Positions 1 through 9,244 of a stretch of 64,000 nucleotides of DNA are shown piece by piece. Made by a program: the position numbers and the translations under genes. Within the stretch, counting starts at the first letter, position 1, and each line of letters starts with the position of its first letter. The notes beneath the pieces were generated by a model. It ran no database searches. It was not told the DNA's origin and worked only from the letters and a program-made list of their open reading frames with translations. This DNA comes from Thalassotalea crassostreae (GTDB taxonomy: Bacteria > Pseudomonadota > Gammaproteobacteria > Enterobacterales > Alteromonadaceae). The stretch lies in contig NZ_CP017689.1 in NCBI RefSeq assembly GCF_001831495.1, positions 930,001 to 994,000 of the forward strand. Direction: 5' to 3'.

Positions 1-1
1 A

Positions 2-1684
2 GAAGCGGAATTAGATGAAAATTCAGTATTAGAAAAAGACAGAATATTTTACTTACGCTCAACGGCAAACTTATCAACAGGTGGTACAGCAATTGATATG
101 ACCGATGTTGTTCATCCAGATAACAAAGCAATGGCTGAACGAGCGGTTATGGCGGTAGGACTTGATGTAGGTGGCGTCGATTTCTTAACTGATGATATTA
201 CCCAATCCTATAAAGATATCGGTGGTGGTATTGTTGAAGTTAATGCTGCGCCTGGTTTTAGAATGCATGTTGCCCCTTCAGAAGGTAAGCCAAGGGATGT
301 GGCAGGTAAGGTGATGGACATGTTATTCAAGCCTGGTGAGCCAACAACCATTCCAATAGCAGGCATTACTGGTACTAATGGTAAAACGACAACCTCGCGA
401 ATGTTATCTCATATATTAAAAACTGCCGGCAATGTGGTGGGTATGACATCAACCGATGGCGTTTATATTGATGGTAACTTATCCGTTAAAGGCGACATGA
501 CAGGGCCAGTATCATCAAATATTGTACTGCGAGATCCACTGGTAGATATTGCGGTATTAGAAACTGCTCGTGGTGGTATTTTACGTGCAGGCTTAGGTTA
601 TCGTCACAACGATGTAGCCGCAGTACTCAATGTGCAAGAAGACCACTTAGGCCTTAAGGGAATCGATACAGTTGCCCAGCTTGCAGAAATAAAACGAATC
701 GTTGTGGAAGTCACAAAGGGCACTGCCGTTTTAAACGCCGATGATCCTGAATGTTTAAAAATGGCTGATCATACTAAGGCAGAGCATATTTGTTATGTCA
801 CCATTAACTCTGGCCATGGCCTAGTACGTGAGCATATTCGAGCTGGTGGTAAAGCGGTTGTTTTAGAAAAGGGCATCAATGGTGACATGATCACTATCTT
901 TGATAACGGCTCTCATATTCCATTATTGTGGACTCATTTGATCCCTGCGACATTAGAAGGTAAGGCTATCCATAATGTGCAAAATGCCATGTTCGCGGCA
1001 GCACTGGCTTTTGGTTTAAATAAATCGTTAGAAGATATTCGCCACGGCTTACGAACCTTTAATACCACCTTCTTCCAAGCTCCTGGGCGTATGAATGTTT
1101 ATGATGAACATGACTTTAGAGTGATCTTAGATTATGCACACAACCCCGATGGTGTGCGCTTGATGAGCGACTTAGCGAGCAAGTTAGAAATCAAAGGTAA
1201 ACGTATTGTTGTTCTTGCAGGACCTGGTGATAGACGTGATCAAGATATCGAAAATATTGCCTTAGCTGCCGCTGGTAAGTTTGATTTATACCTGTGTAAA
1301 GCTGATGACAATCGTCGTGGTCGAGGCGTGACAGAAGTGCCTGATATCCTATCTAGTTCATTAAAGAGCGCAGGTATTAGAGAAGAACAGATATTTATAA
1401 TCCCTGATGAAGTTGAAGCCATCGAAAAGTCGCTACAATTGGCTGATCGTGATGATTTAGTTATGGTGTTTGGTGACAACATTACGCGTAGTTGGAAGCA
1501 AATCATCAACTTTAATAGTGATAAACCAGTAAGTGAAAATGAACAAACACCAGTGCAAACTGTGGTTTCAATGTTAGATACCAACGAGCCCGATCCATTT
1601 GTGCTAGAGCAAGGACTTAAAATTGTTCAAGATAGCCGTGGTGTGCGTGTGGTAAATGAAGAAATTGAAGAAGATAGCGATTAG
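2..1684 (+). CDS. cphA: Cyanophycin synthetase, C-terminal part (5' end outside window)
   Basis: CphA makes cyanophycin, a nitrogen/carbon storage polymer of an aspartate backbone with arginine side chains, using ATP. The reading frame is open from base 2, so the gene starts upstream; the ATG at 98 is internal. The first visible residues (around LRSTANLSTGGTAIDMT) are the end of the ATP-grasp domain that adds aspartate. A Mur-ligase domain follows, with the P-loop GITGTNGKTT, the RGGILR segment, the NVQEDHLG motif and the DYAHNPDG motif of Mur enzymes. The tail is acidic (EEIEEDSD). The next gene starts 16 bases downstream on the same strand and encodes a second CphA-type Mur ligase, so the two are probably cotranscribed. 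The identification is firm; the N-terminal domain cannot be checked here. Confidence 0.93.
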   Translation, partial: EAELDENSVLEKDRIFYLRSTANLSTGGTAIDMTDVVHPDNKAMAERAVMAVGLDVGGVDFLTDDITQSYKDIGGGIVEVNAAPGFRMHVAPSEGKPRDVAGKVMDMLFKPGEPTTIPIAGITGTNGKTTTSRMLSHILKTAGNVVGMTSTDGVYIDGNLSVKGDMTGPVSSNIVLRDPLVDIAVLETARGGILRAGLGYRHNDVAAVLNVQEDHLGLKGIDTVAQLAEIKRIVVEVTKGTAVLNADDPECLKMADHTKAEHICYVTINSGHGLVREHIRAGGKAVVLEKGINGDMITIFDNGSHIPLLWTHLIPATLEGKAIHNVQNAMFAAALAFGLNKSLEDIRHGLRTFNTTFFQAPGRMNVYDEHDFRVILDYAHNPDGVRLMSDLASKLEIKGKRIVVLAGPGDRRDQDIENIALAAAGKFDLYLCKADDNRRGRGVTEVPDILSSSLKSAGIREEQIFIIPDEVEAIEKSLQLADRDDLVMVFGDNITRSWKQIINFNSDKPVSENEQTPVQTVVSMLDTNEPDPFVLEQGLKIVQDSRGVRVVNEEIEEDSD

Positions 1685-1700
1685 GCTTTAAGGATTTAAC

Positions 1701-3404
1701 ATGACTCAAAGTTTGATCTTAGATGATTGCCGGCGCTTAACCGGAAAAAACTTGCTATCGGACAAACCTGGAGCGGTAATCGATGTGTTTATCGACGGTT
1801 ATTCCCAATCTGCTGTTAAACAAGCGTGGCAGTGTCATGTGCAAAGTTTGCTAGACAGTGTTAACTGGCATAATGAAAAGACTTTTGTCAGACAGTTTTC
1901 TGGTGGTTTAACTTTGGCAATCAGCGCGCCAATGGACGCGCTTTATGCTGCTTGTGAATTAATTGAGCATGCCTGGAACTTCGCTGTGGCAGACGTTTCT
2001 GGTCAGCGACCTGAGAAAAGCGCTAAAGACGTTATCATCGAACTAAAGCAATTAATTAGTGAAGAGATTCAACCCGAACTTTTGACATTGATCCGGCTGG
2101 CTGAAAAACATAATGTAGCCTGGCTTGCTGATGATGATGAGTTTTCATTAGGCTACGGTCAAACGGTTCAGGTTTGGCCTATTGATAATTTACCTGATGC
2201 AAAAAGCATAAACTGGTCAGGTTATAAAACCATTCCTGTGGCCTATATAACGGGCACCAACGGCAAGTCTACTTGCGTACGTTTAGCTTCAAATATTATC
2301 AAACATGCGAATTTATGTGCAGGGGTAACGTCTACTGACTTTATACGGGTCGGCGAAGACATTATCGATACAGGTGATTACTCCGGTCCTGGTGGCGCTA
2401 GAATGCTGTTGAGAAACAATAAAACCGAGCTTGGCTTATTAGAAGTAGCGCGAGGTGGTTTATTGCGCCGTGGTTTGCCAATTCCGCAAGTTGATGTGGC
2501 TTTGATGACCAATATTGCCAATGATCATTTGGGTCAATATGGCATTAATACCTTAGCCGATTTAGCGCAAGCTAAAGGCATAGTGGCAAAGGGCGTTAAA
2601 CAAGGTGGTTATATCGTATTAAATGCAGATGATGCCGAGCTTGTTGAATTTTCAAAGCAGTTAACTACAAACATATGTTGGTTTTCATTATCGCCTGATA
2701 ATCCTCAGATTGAACGTCATATTAGTGAAGATAAGCCAGTATGTTATTTATTGAATGATGAATTGATTTATCATCACCGCGCGAGCGATAAAAATCCTTC
2801 GGCGCAAGTTATCGCAAATGTTAATGATATTCCAATGTGTTTTGGCGGAGCTGCCAAACATAATGTTCAAAACGTTCTTGCTGTTATCGCCCTTTGCAAA
2901 GGCTTAAGTATTGGAGTTGGAGCGATTACTGCAGGACTAACTAGTTTTCGTTCGGATGCAAATGATAACCCCGGCAGGGGGAATGTATTTAGTACCAATG
3001 GCGCTAAAATTATCGTGGATTTTGCTCACAATGAGCATTCAATGCTAGCAATGGCTGATACCTTAAAGAATATCGGTGGTAATCGAAAGTTTTTGTTAAT
3101 GTCATCGGCTGGTGACAGAAGTAATGAAGAAATAATGGCATTAACCGACGCTGCATTAACGATGGCTCCTGATGTCTTGGTTATTCATGAACTTGAGCAT
3201 TACTTAAGAGGGCGAGAATTAGGTGAAGTGCCTGACATCATTAAACAAAGAGCCTTAGAAAAAGGGATATTAGCTGATAATATTATCATTACCGAAAACG
3301 CAGAGCAGGGCGCAACGTACGTAAAAGATAATGTAAGCGACGGTGACTTAGCATTACTCTTTGTACTTTCGGGTAGAGAGCAAGTGTTTCAGTTGTTTAG
3401 CTAA
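1701..3404 (+). CDS. CphA-related Mur ligase lacking the ATP-grasp domain
   Basis: This 567-residue protein has the CphA-type Mur-ligase module: P-loop YITGTNGKST (about residues 184-193), EVARGGLLRRG, NIANDHLGQYG and DFAHNEHS. About 175 residues precede it. They resemble the small N-terminal domain of CphA (hydrophobic DVFIDGY strand and a following helix) but contain no ATP-grasp domain, so the protein is roughly two thirds of a usual CphA (about 870-900 residues). It lies directly behind cphA. By family logic it could attach only one of the two amino acids, act on a dipeptide or pre-made chain, or be a structural partner of CphA. Cyanobacterial CphA2 is also shortened, but equivalence is not claimed. 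The start ATG is preceded by AAGGA (1689-1693). Confidence 0.75.
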   Translation: MTQSLILDDCRRLTGKNLLSDKPGAVIDVFIDGYSQSAVKQAWQCHVQSLLDSVNWHNEKTFVRQFSGGLTLAISAPMDALYAACELIEHAWNFAVADVSGQRPEKSAKDVIIELKQLISEEIQPELLTLIRLAEKHNVAWLADDDEFSLGYGQTVQVWPIDNLPDAKSINWSGYKTIPVAYITGTNGKSTCVRLASNIIKHANLCAGVTSTDFIRVGEDIIDTGDYSGPGGARMLLRNNKTELGLLEVARGGLLRRGLPIPQVDVALMTNIANDHLGQYGINTLADLAQAKGIVAKGVKQGGYIVLNADDAELVEFSKQLTTNICWFSLSPDNPQIERHISEDKPVCYLLNDELIYHHRASDKNPSAQVIANVNDIPMCFGGAAKHNVQNVLAVIALCKGLSIGVGAITAGLTSFRSDANDNPGRGNVFSTNGAKIIVDFAHNEHSMLAMADTLKNIGGNRKFLLMSSAGDRSNEEIMALTDAALTMAPDVLVIHELEHYLRGRELGEVPDIIKQRALEKGILADNIIITENAEQGATYVKDNVSDGDLALLFVLSGREQVFQLFS

Positions 3405-3456
3405 TTTAAATTCCATTTTATCAGGCTTACACAGATAATATTAATTCAAGTAGCAG

Positions 3457-4707
3457 CTACCAATAATATTTAGCTGCTATTTGAGTTAGCGTCTCTGTTA
3501 ATTCAGTGTCATCAGCACTGTACTCTCGACTTGTTCTCTCTGATTTTACAATGCTACCTTCCGCCTGAATAAACCAGTTTTTAGAAAATCGATATTGGTA
3601 GCTTATCGTCGCTGCTTTACCGTATTCATCATTATCATCATCTGGCATTTCATCGTTATCAGTGACAGAAAATTCCTCTAAACGCATACTATAGCGATGT
3701 TGATTTACTTTTTTACTCAACATAACAAAACCATTTCGATAATCATTTACTACGACACGCATCCCTGTAGGGGATGTCATTAATGTATCGCCATCAATAA
3801 ACTGACTAATTAAAGTAATACTTGGACTTAATCGAGACTTAATACCTACATGTAGAAATTTTGTGTGCCAAGTATATTGGCCTTTTTTGAATACTTTAGT
3901 GTCAGCATTATTATCGTAATAGCCGAAATTTAAATGCAACTTTTGCTTCCAGTGCCAACGACCATTGACTTCATAACCAATGCGATTATCAAGTTCTATA
4001 AAAGGATCGGTTTCTTCAGACTGCTGACTTAACCATCCGCCTAGCCGTGCTCTTGTAGGCGGTAATTTGATACGCTCGTGATAAAGGTTTTGACGGCTAC
4101 TTTGAGTCCAGCCACGCCAAGACAACAACGTACCGATAGTGTCATTATTTTGATAAAGCGATGCGGTTAACCCAAAATCATGCTCTGAATTGCGAAACTT
4201 TCCAAGCCAATCCCAGCTCATTTCGATTCCAGTGTTTCTAACTTCTTCACCTATCCAACTATTTAAAGTTGAATAGGTAAGGGTATAAGGTGAGGTCCAA
4301 GCAGTAGCATTATTCTCAAGAGAAATTCTTGGATAGAAAAATCCAGCTCTTGCGGAAAAGCGATGTCCTGACTGACTCACTAAGCCTTGGTATTTTAGAT
4401 AAGCCTCACTTATACCTAACTCATTTTGCACGCCATCAACATAACTTAATGCGACAACATGCGCACTAACTGGGGTGTCGGTTTCCAATCTATAAGTTAA
4501 CGCACCATGACTTAACGAAACATTGCTATCTGGTTCAAAACGAAACTTACCATATCCGCCATCAAGATGAGTCGTTATACCATCGACATAACTTACTCTT
4601 GCATCAACTAAGCCGTGAACTGTGTGCTCAACAGCTATAGTATTTTTAGCTAGGGTTAAAAGTGCTAACGTTGCTAGTGATGCCGTCCACTTGTTGTTTT
4701 TCTTCAT
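3457..4707 (-). CDS. Outer-membrane beta-barrel (porin-like) protein
   Basis: A 416-residue exported protein with a signal peptide of about 25 residues (MKKNNKW, hydrophobic core ATLALLTLA, cleavage near NTIA-VE). The rest alternates aromatic and polar residues in short strands, and it ends in an aromatic residue (AAKYYW), as outer-membrane barrels do. It probably forms a channel or barrel; no substrate can be read from the sequence. It is last in a minus-strand set of three genes (cupredoxin-like, c-di-GMP phosphodiesterase, barrel), and its start lies 62 bases inside the preceding gene, which points to translational coupling. No clear Shine-Dalgarno precedes the ATG, consistent with reinitiation. 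Confidence 0.7.
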   Translation of the reverse strand: MKKNNKWTASLATLALLTLAKNTIAVEHTVHGLVDARVSYVDGITTHLDGGYGKFRFEPDSNVSLSHGALTYRLETDTPVSAHVVALSYVDGVQNELGISEAYLKYQGLVSQSGHRFSARAGFFYPRISLENNATAWTSPYTLTYSTLNSWIGEEVRNTGIEMSWDWLGKFRNSEHDFGLTASLYQNNDTIGTLLSWRGWTQSSRQNLYHERIKLPPTRARLGGWLSQQSEETDPFIELDNRIGYEVNGRWHWKQKLHLNFGYYDNNADTKVFKKGQYTWHTKFLHVGIKSRLSPSITLISQFIDGDTLMTSPTGMRVVVNDYRNGFVMLSKKVNQHRYSMRLEEFSVTDNDEMPDDDNDEYGKAATISYQYRFSKNWFIQAEGSIVKSERTSREYSADDTELTETLTQIAAKYYW

Positions 4708-7033
4708 TTTTTGAGTAATCCGACTGTTTTAGCCAAGTATAAAAATTGTCCGCGGCTAATGGTCTACTAATATAAAACCCCTGTGCTTTTTCACATCCTT
4801 GAGAAATTAGCCAATCTAAAGTCTTCTTATCTTCTACGCCTTCGGCTACTACTTTTAAACCGAGTTGATGAGATAATTGTATGGTTGAACGCACAATAAG
4901 TTTGTCGGCATCAGAGCTTATTAATTGTTGAACGAAACAGCGGTCAATCTTGAGCTCTTGTACCGGTAAATTTTTAAGCTGAGCAAGAGAAGAATAACCA
5001 GTTCCATAATCATCAATAGACAGGTAAATACCTTCTTTTCGCAATAGATTGATATTTTCTACAGCTTTTGAGTCGTGATCCATAAAGGCATCTTCGGTGA
5101 TCTCGATACGGATCGAGTCATTTAACTTGTCGTGGGACTTAAATATCGAAACCAATTGTTGACAAAAATCATCATCAAGTAGATTTTCAGGAGAAATGTT
5201 AATTGCAATTTTTAATTCTAACCCCATTTCGCGCCATATATAAAATTGCTCTATTGATTTGTTTAATACCCAATTGCTTAGCGCTGCCATTTGCCCGGTT
5301 TGGTCAGCTATTTGAATAAACGCATCGGGCGTAATTAAACCGTTTACCGGATGATTCCAGCGAACGAGGGCTTCTACTTCTTCAATACGATTGTTTTGTA
5401 AATTTAATTTAGGTTGATAAAAAAGCACGAACTCATCTTTTTCAATCGCTAATCGCAGTCTATTTACTAGTTGCAATCGGTCTAGAGTGTTTTGGTCAAT
5501 TTGACGATCATAAAGTTGGTACAATAAATTACTGCGCTTAGCAATTTGCATTGCAGCGTCTACTTCTTTCAATAGTTGATTTGCTTGGGTCCAACCATCA
5601 CTGGTTGAAACACCGATATTTACTTGTAGATGTAAATCTATGTTTTGGTAATTAAAACTTTGTTCGATAACTGAATTAATTTTTTGGCTACATTCTTTTA
5701 TGTCGTCTTCTGTTTCATTATCACAACGTAATAAAAAGCCATTACCTGAGGTATGATAAAGTGGCTGACTTAATGATCGCAGGCGGTTTGCAACTTCGAT
5801 AATTACTTCATCTCCCACCTCATGTCCTAAGGTATCGTTGATATCAGATAAACGACGAATATTGATTTGGCAAAGCAAGAAAGGGTTGTCTACTTTCGGT
5901 AAATCACGATAAAACTGATTTCGATTTGGTAGTGCCGTTAAACTATCTAAATAGGCTTGCTCGGTGATCTCTTGTTCACGTGATTGAATGGCTTCTTGCA
6001 TGTGCTCAAATTGATCGGCCAATTGAGAGAATTCACGAGTTTTACCGATATTTATATCTTGCTCATAATTACCTTGAGCAATATCTTTGGATAAACTGAC
6101 TAACTTTCTCAGTGGCATAGTTACGCCGCTTGCAATGATGTAAGCGCCGATTAACGACATTATTAAGGTAACGGCAATCATTAACAATAGCTGTACACTG
6201 TCTTGTTTTATAGCCGCGATCAAATTTGAACGTAATTGAAAGGTGGTCGCTGTAAGGCTTTGTTTATCAACATCACCTAAAACGTAATTAGCGTATATAT
6301 AAGTGCTTCTACTATTATCAGATAATGGTGAAAAACTACTGTCAGGTTCGTCAAGCGCCGAGTAATCAAATAATCCAACTTGCTCTGAAACTAGCCATTG
6401 CCAATTGCCAGAATTTTCCAATCCAAAACCAACGCTAAACCCTGTCAAATTTGCAAGTCGGTTCGCTAAACGGCTATTGATGGCATAACCAAAACCAATA
6501 TGGCCGATAATCATGTCACCATTTTTTAATGGCGTAATAACTAATTGATAAATTTCTTTGTCTATAGGAAAAAATAACTGTTCTGACTCGTCGTTTAAAA
6601 AATTTTGATAAGCAAATTTTTCCTTTATCTGATTACCTGCACTAACTCGTTTGATTTCTTGGTTGGAGTCTTTAACAACTAATTCACCAATTATAGTGCC
6701 TTCATTATTAAATGCGATGGCGATATCGGCATCAATTCGTTTGCGATGATTATTCAATGCCACTAGTAAACTTCGGGTATCTTCAACAAGAACTTGTTTT
6801 AATCCGTAATCTTTTGCCGCTGTTTCAACGAATGCTGTTAGATAGTAGCTGCGACTGTCTAACTCATTTTTAAGTAGCGTTTCAGCTTGTGATAGTTGAG
6901 AGGTTAATTGTTGTTCCTCTAAACGTTCATTAGAGAAGCGGGTAGTAAAGAACGATACTGTTTGGACGGCAATCAACAGCAATATAAAGAAAAAGAAAAT
7001 CTTACTTTTTAAACTGTAATCTTTAAGAGTCAT
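4646..7033 (-). CDS. Membrane-bound c-di-GMP phosphodiesterase (EAL) with degenerate GGDEF domain
   Basis: A 795-residue inner-membrane signalling protein. Domains in order: a first membrane helix (about 12-30), a periplasmic sensor region of about 250 residues, a second helix (about 280-300), HAMP (about 300-350), GGDEF-like (about 360-510) and EAL (about 525-775). The GGDEF signature is replaced by SGNGF, so cyclase activity is unlikely. The EAL domain keeps VEALVRW, the Asn of NISPENL, the Glu of EITEDAF, the DDYGTGYSSL loop, ELKIDRCFV and AEGVED, so it should hydrolyse c-di-GMP. It lies 2 bases after the cupredoxin-like gene and overlaps the barrel gene, suggesting it senses something in the periplasm together with those two proteins. 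Confidence 0.88.
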   Translation of the reverse strand: MTLKDYSLKSKIFFFFILLLIAVQTVSFFTTRFSNERLEEQQLTSQLSQAETLLKNELDSRSYYLTAFVETAAKDYGLKQVLVEDTRSLLVALNNHRKRIDADIAIAFNNEGTIIGELVVKDSNQEIKRVSAGNQIKEKFAYQNFLNDESEQLFFPIDKEIYQLVITPLKNGDMIIGHIGFGYAINSRLANRLANLTGFSVGFGLENSGNWQWLVSEQVGLFDYSALDEPDSSFSPLSDNSRSTYIYANYVLGDVDKQSLTATTFQLRSNLIAAIKQDSVQLLLMIAVTLIMSLIGAYIIASGVTMPLRKLVSLSKDIAQGNYEQDINIGKTREFSQLADQFEHMQEAIQSREQEITEQAYLDSLTALPNRNQFYRDLPKVDNPFLLCQINIRRLSDINDTLGHEVGDEVIIEVANRLRSLSQPLYHTSGNGFLLRCDNETEDDIKECSQKINSVIEQSFNYQNIDLHLQVNIGVSTSDGWTQANQLLKEVDAAMQIAKRSNLLYQLYDRQIDQNTLDRLQLVNRLRLAIEKDEFVLFYQPKLNLQNNRIEEVEALVRWNHPVNGLITPDAFIQIADQTGQMAALSNWVLNKSIEQFYIWREMGLELKIAINISPENLLDDDFCQQLVSIFKSHDKLNDSIRIEITEDAFMDHDSKAVENINLLRKEGIYLSIDDYGTGYSSLAQLKNLPVQELKIDRCFVQQLISSDADKLIVRSTIQLSHQLGLKVVAEGVEDKKTLDWLISQGCEKAQGFYISRPLAADNFYTWLKQSDYSKNEEKQQVDGITSNVSTFNPS

Positions 7034-7035
7034 TA

Positions 7036-7677
7036 TTAGTATCCTTCGACAAAATCAAAGTCATCGAAACTTTGTTGAGACGGTAATTCAGACATGTTTT
7101 TGTTTAGTGTAATTGCCAACTTACTAGTTAATGGCAATGTGACCGTTTGTGAAAGGGCATTATCTTCGTCATCAAGTTGCGGGTGATAAATATTTACTGT
7201 GTATTTACCCGCAGGGTAATCACTAGTATTGATGGCGCCGTTTTCATTACCAAGATTAAAAAATGGTGTTTTCAGTACAAGTAAATGACCTGCCATCCAA
7301 TCATGGATATTACAGCCCATGGCAACAACATTTTCGCTTTCTATGTTTACTGATTTGTTAACCTGTTGTTTTCTTAATTTGAAGTCAAATGGTGTTTTTG
7401 CATTTAATGAATAGACATGGTGGGTTATGTCATCCTGATTATCAAAAACAATTGAATCATTTTTATAAGCCACTGTTAAATAAGGTGTATATTTCTTATC
7501 TTTTTGGCTAATAGTCACAACTTTAGGTTCTACTGCAGTGAGTAAATTGGGGTCTTCAGGAGTAAGGTATATAACAATGCCTTCAACTGGCGAACCATCT
7601 GGTGCCAGGACATTTATTGTTGATGCCAATGCAATACTTGGAAAAAGTGTCATTAGCACAAGAAAACGCGCAATCAA
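7036..7677 (-). CDS. Periplasmic cupredoxin-like protein (methylamine-utilisation-protein type)
   Basis: A 213-residue exported protein. The N-terminus is a signal peptide (ARFLVLMTLFPSIALAS). The body has a cupredoxin-like fold with potential type-1 copper ligands in the expected order: His in DDITHHVYSL, then Cys and His in MGCNIHDWMAGH followed by Met. Proteins of this kind are often annotated as methylamine utilisation proteins, but no methylamine genes are present. It is first in a minus-strand operon with the EAL phosphodiesterase and outer-membrane barrel. The start is uncertain: no ATG lies at the right place, so TTG at 7677 is used; the internal ATG at 7653 would leave too short a signal peptide. 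Copper or redox sensing for the phosphodiesterase is inference. Confidence 0.7.
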   Translation of the reverse strand: MIARFLVLMTLFPSIALASTINVLAPDGSPVEGIVIYLTPEDPNLLTAVEPKVVTISQKDKKYTPYLTVAYKNDSIVFDNQDDITHHVYSLNAKTPFDFKLRKQQVNKSVNIESENVVAMGCNIHDWMAGHLLVLKTPFFNLGNENGAINTSDYPAGKYTVNIYHPQLDDEDNALSQTVTLPLTSKLAITLNKNMSELPSQQSFDDFDFVEGY

Positions 7678-7857
7678 AACAATCTCATTATTATTATTTT
7701 TAAGTAATTTATGTTTACTTTCTTATTCCTCTACAATGACAAAAAAATAGCTATTGAGCAAATTTAGACAGAAAAAAACGACATTTTATTTCAGTTTTTA
7801 TGAATGTTTATGGTTATTTGTACAATTTGAATGAAAGTTGAGCAGGTAGAAGCCCAT

Positions 7858-7925
7858 ATTTCAGGCATAAAAAAAGACGCTAGGAAGGCGTCTTTTTTTA
7901 TTGGAAATTGGTGGAGCGGGGGAGA
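7858..7925. repeat. Distal attachment repeat: copy of tmRNA 3' end plus terminator
   Basis: This 68-base segment is a near copy of 9245-9309. It holds a terminator hairpin (GACGC/GCGTC flanked by A and T runs, 7869-7900) and then TTGGTGGAGCGGGGGAGA (7908-7925), identical to the 3' end of the tmRNA gene at 9292-9309. Both copies have the same orientation. The tmRNA 3' end is a well-known integration site, so this is read as the attachment site displaced when an element inserted into ssrA. The copies differ in the hairpin loop and by small indels. Confidence 0.8.
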
Positions 7926-8432
7926 GTGGGATTGATTTTTTATATACTTTAAAATCAGTTATTTATTTTGTTGTGTTGCTTTTTATTGGTGTTTTTACCC
8001 GCTTTTTTACCCGTTCATTGTTGTTAAATCCTCTTATTGGTTTAAATGCGGGAGGAGGAACTGAGCCGCCGTCCAATTGAGGGGCTGAATCGAACCTGTT
8101 CAAAGATCAGAACCCCATAATTTTATTAAGGTTTGCTGGTGAAGTGGACAATTACATTAGTTGTACCACTTAATAGCATCAGAACTGCCAGTCATGTAGT
8201 TTCACTACCCCCTCATAGTTGCAAATAGGCATTAAGTACAACTAGCAATTATTTTTACTAGTCTTTATACCTACACATAAGTACAGCTATCTCTAAAAAT
8301 AGTACCTTAGAAATAAGCTACTTTAGTATGCTTGTTTTAAGTCAAACTATTCGAAATAAAACGTTGTAAATCTTAGTGATTAAAGTATGTTAACAAGTTG
8401 TTATCTTACAATTTTACAAGGAAATATTGCTA

Positions 8433-8849
8433 ATGAATAAAAATCTCATAGCTGCCGCTCTTATTCCATTTATTCTAACTTTGACAGGGTGCGGTGGCAG
8501 TGATTCTGAATCAGATCCATTTGAAATGCTAAGTGGTAGTTGGCAAAAGATGTCAGGTGACTCTCTGACAGAACATTATCTGTATATAGATGATGTCGGT
8601 AATAAAACATTTTTGGCTTACGATATTTATGGTGGTGGGTGCTATACGAAATCTGAGGGAATTTACCCTTTTACAAGACATGTTGAAGGTAATAGATTTG
8701 TTGCCTATGGTATAAGTGGTAATGACTCTAATATTTATTACACTGTAAGTGATGATGGCAATTACTTAGATAAAGGGCCAAAGTTTCCTATCACATATTT
8801 AAAGTCTTATTTGACTATTACTTATTTCGATAATCTCTTGTGTGAATAA
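8433..8849 (+). CDS. Small lipoprotein of unknown function
   Basis: A 138-residue protein with a lipoprotein signal: MNKNLIAAALIPFILTLTGCGG, with lipobox LTGC. The mature part is rich in Tyr, Asp and Gly and has no family I recognise. The ATG at 8433 is chosen because AAGGA (8419-8423) lies 9 bases upstream; a TTG at 8427 would be too close. The gene lies alone within the remnant element at the tmRNA end, so it is probably the surviving cargo gene. It should be anchored to the inner or outer membrane by its acylated cysteine. Confidence 0.65.
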   Translation: MNKNLIAAALIPFILTLTGCGGSDSESDPFEMLSGSWQKMSGDSLTEHYLYIDDVGNKTFLAYDIYGGGCYTKSEGIYPFTRHVEGNRFVAYGISGNDSNIYYTVSDDGNYLDKGPKFPITYLKSYLTITYFDNLLCE

Positions 8850-9086
8850 AATTTAATTATGGCTACTAAATTGCTGTAATTAAACAAGACACTTTTGTGT
8901 GACGGTTCGCTAGGTTTGGGTACTGGGTACTAGGTAGTAGATTCCTTTAGAATTAAAAGATAATATCCTCTAACTAAAGCGTAGTTATAGGACTAGTAGT
9001 CAATAACCTAAACTACCCGTAGTTATTAGAGCCGTTAATCGCTAGTATTAATAGTTAACGGTAAGCTTAACTAAGGGCAATCAGAT

Positions 9087-9233
9087 CTACTTGTCGTTGC
9101 TTTTCTCTTCTTTAGCTTCATCAGAATTTAATGCTTTAGATACTGAAGTTCTTCCTTTGCCAACAGCTTGGCAAATATCTTTGACAGAGTAGCCTTGGCG
9201 TCTCATTTTTATTGCGTTTAAATAGCCACCCAC
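9087..9233 (-). pseudogene. Fragment with resolvase-type helix-turn-helix
   Basis: Forty-eight codons on the minus strand, readable from a GTG at 9233. The centre (KMRRQGYSVKDICQAVG, followed by KGRTSVSKAL) looks like the C-terminal helix-turn-helix of serine recombinases or small DNA-binding regulators, and the tail is charged (EAKEEKSNDK). It starts just after the tmRNA terminator and has no upstream catalytic domain, so it is probably the end of a recombinase whose N-terminal part was lost when the element decayed. A very small intact DNA-binding protein is an alternative. Confidence 0.4.
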
Positions 9234-9244
9234 TGTAACCTCAA

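Noticed and set aside
3452..3478. Hairpin AGCAGCTA / TAGCTGCT between the Mur ligase and barrel genes
   Set aside because: It lies over the barrel stop codon and has no T run in either direction, so terminator function is not supported.
7538..7750. 70-residue plus-strand frame opposite the cupredoxin-like gene start
   Set aside because: Antisense shadow of the signal peptide region with no ribosome site or family.
8040..8110. tRNA-like string (GGTTCGATTC on the minus strand) in the ssrA element
   Set aside because: The flanking bases do not pair to form a T arm and no acceptor stem is found.
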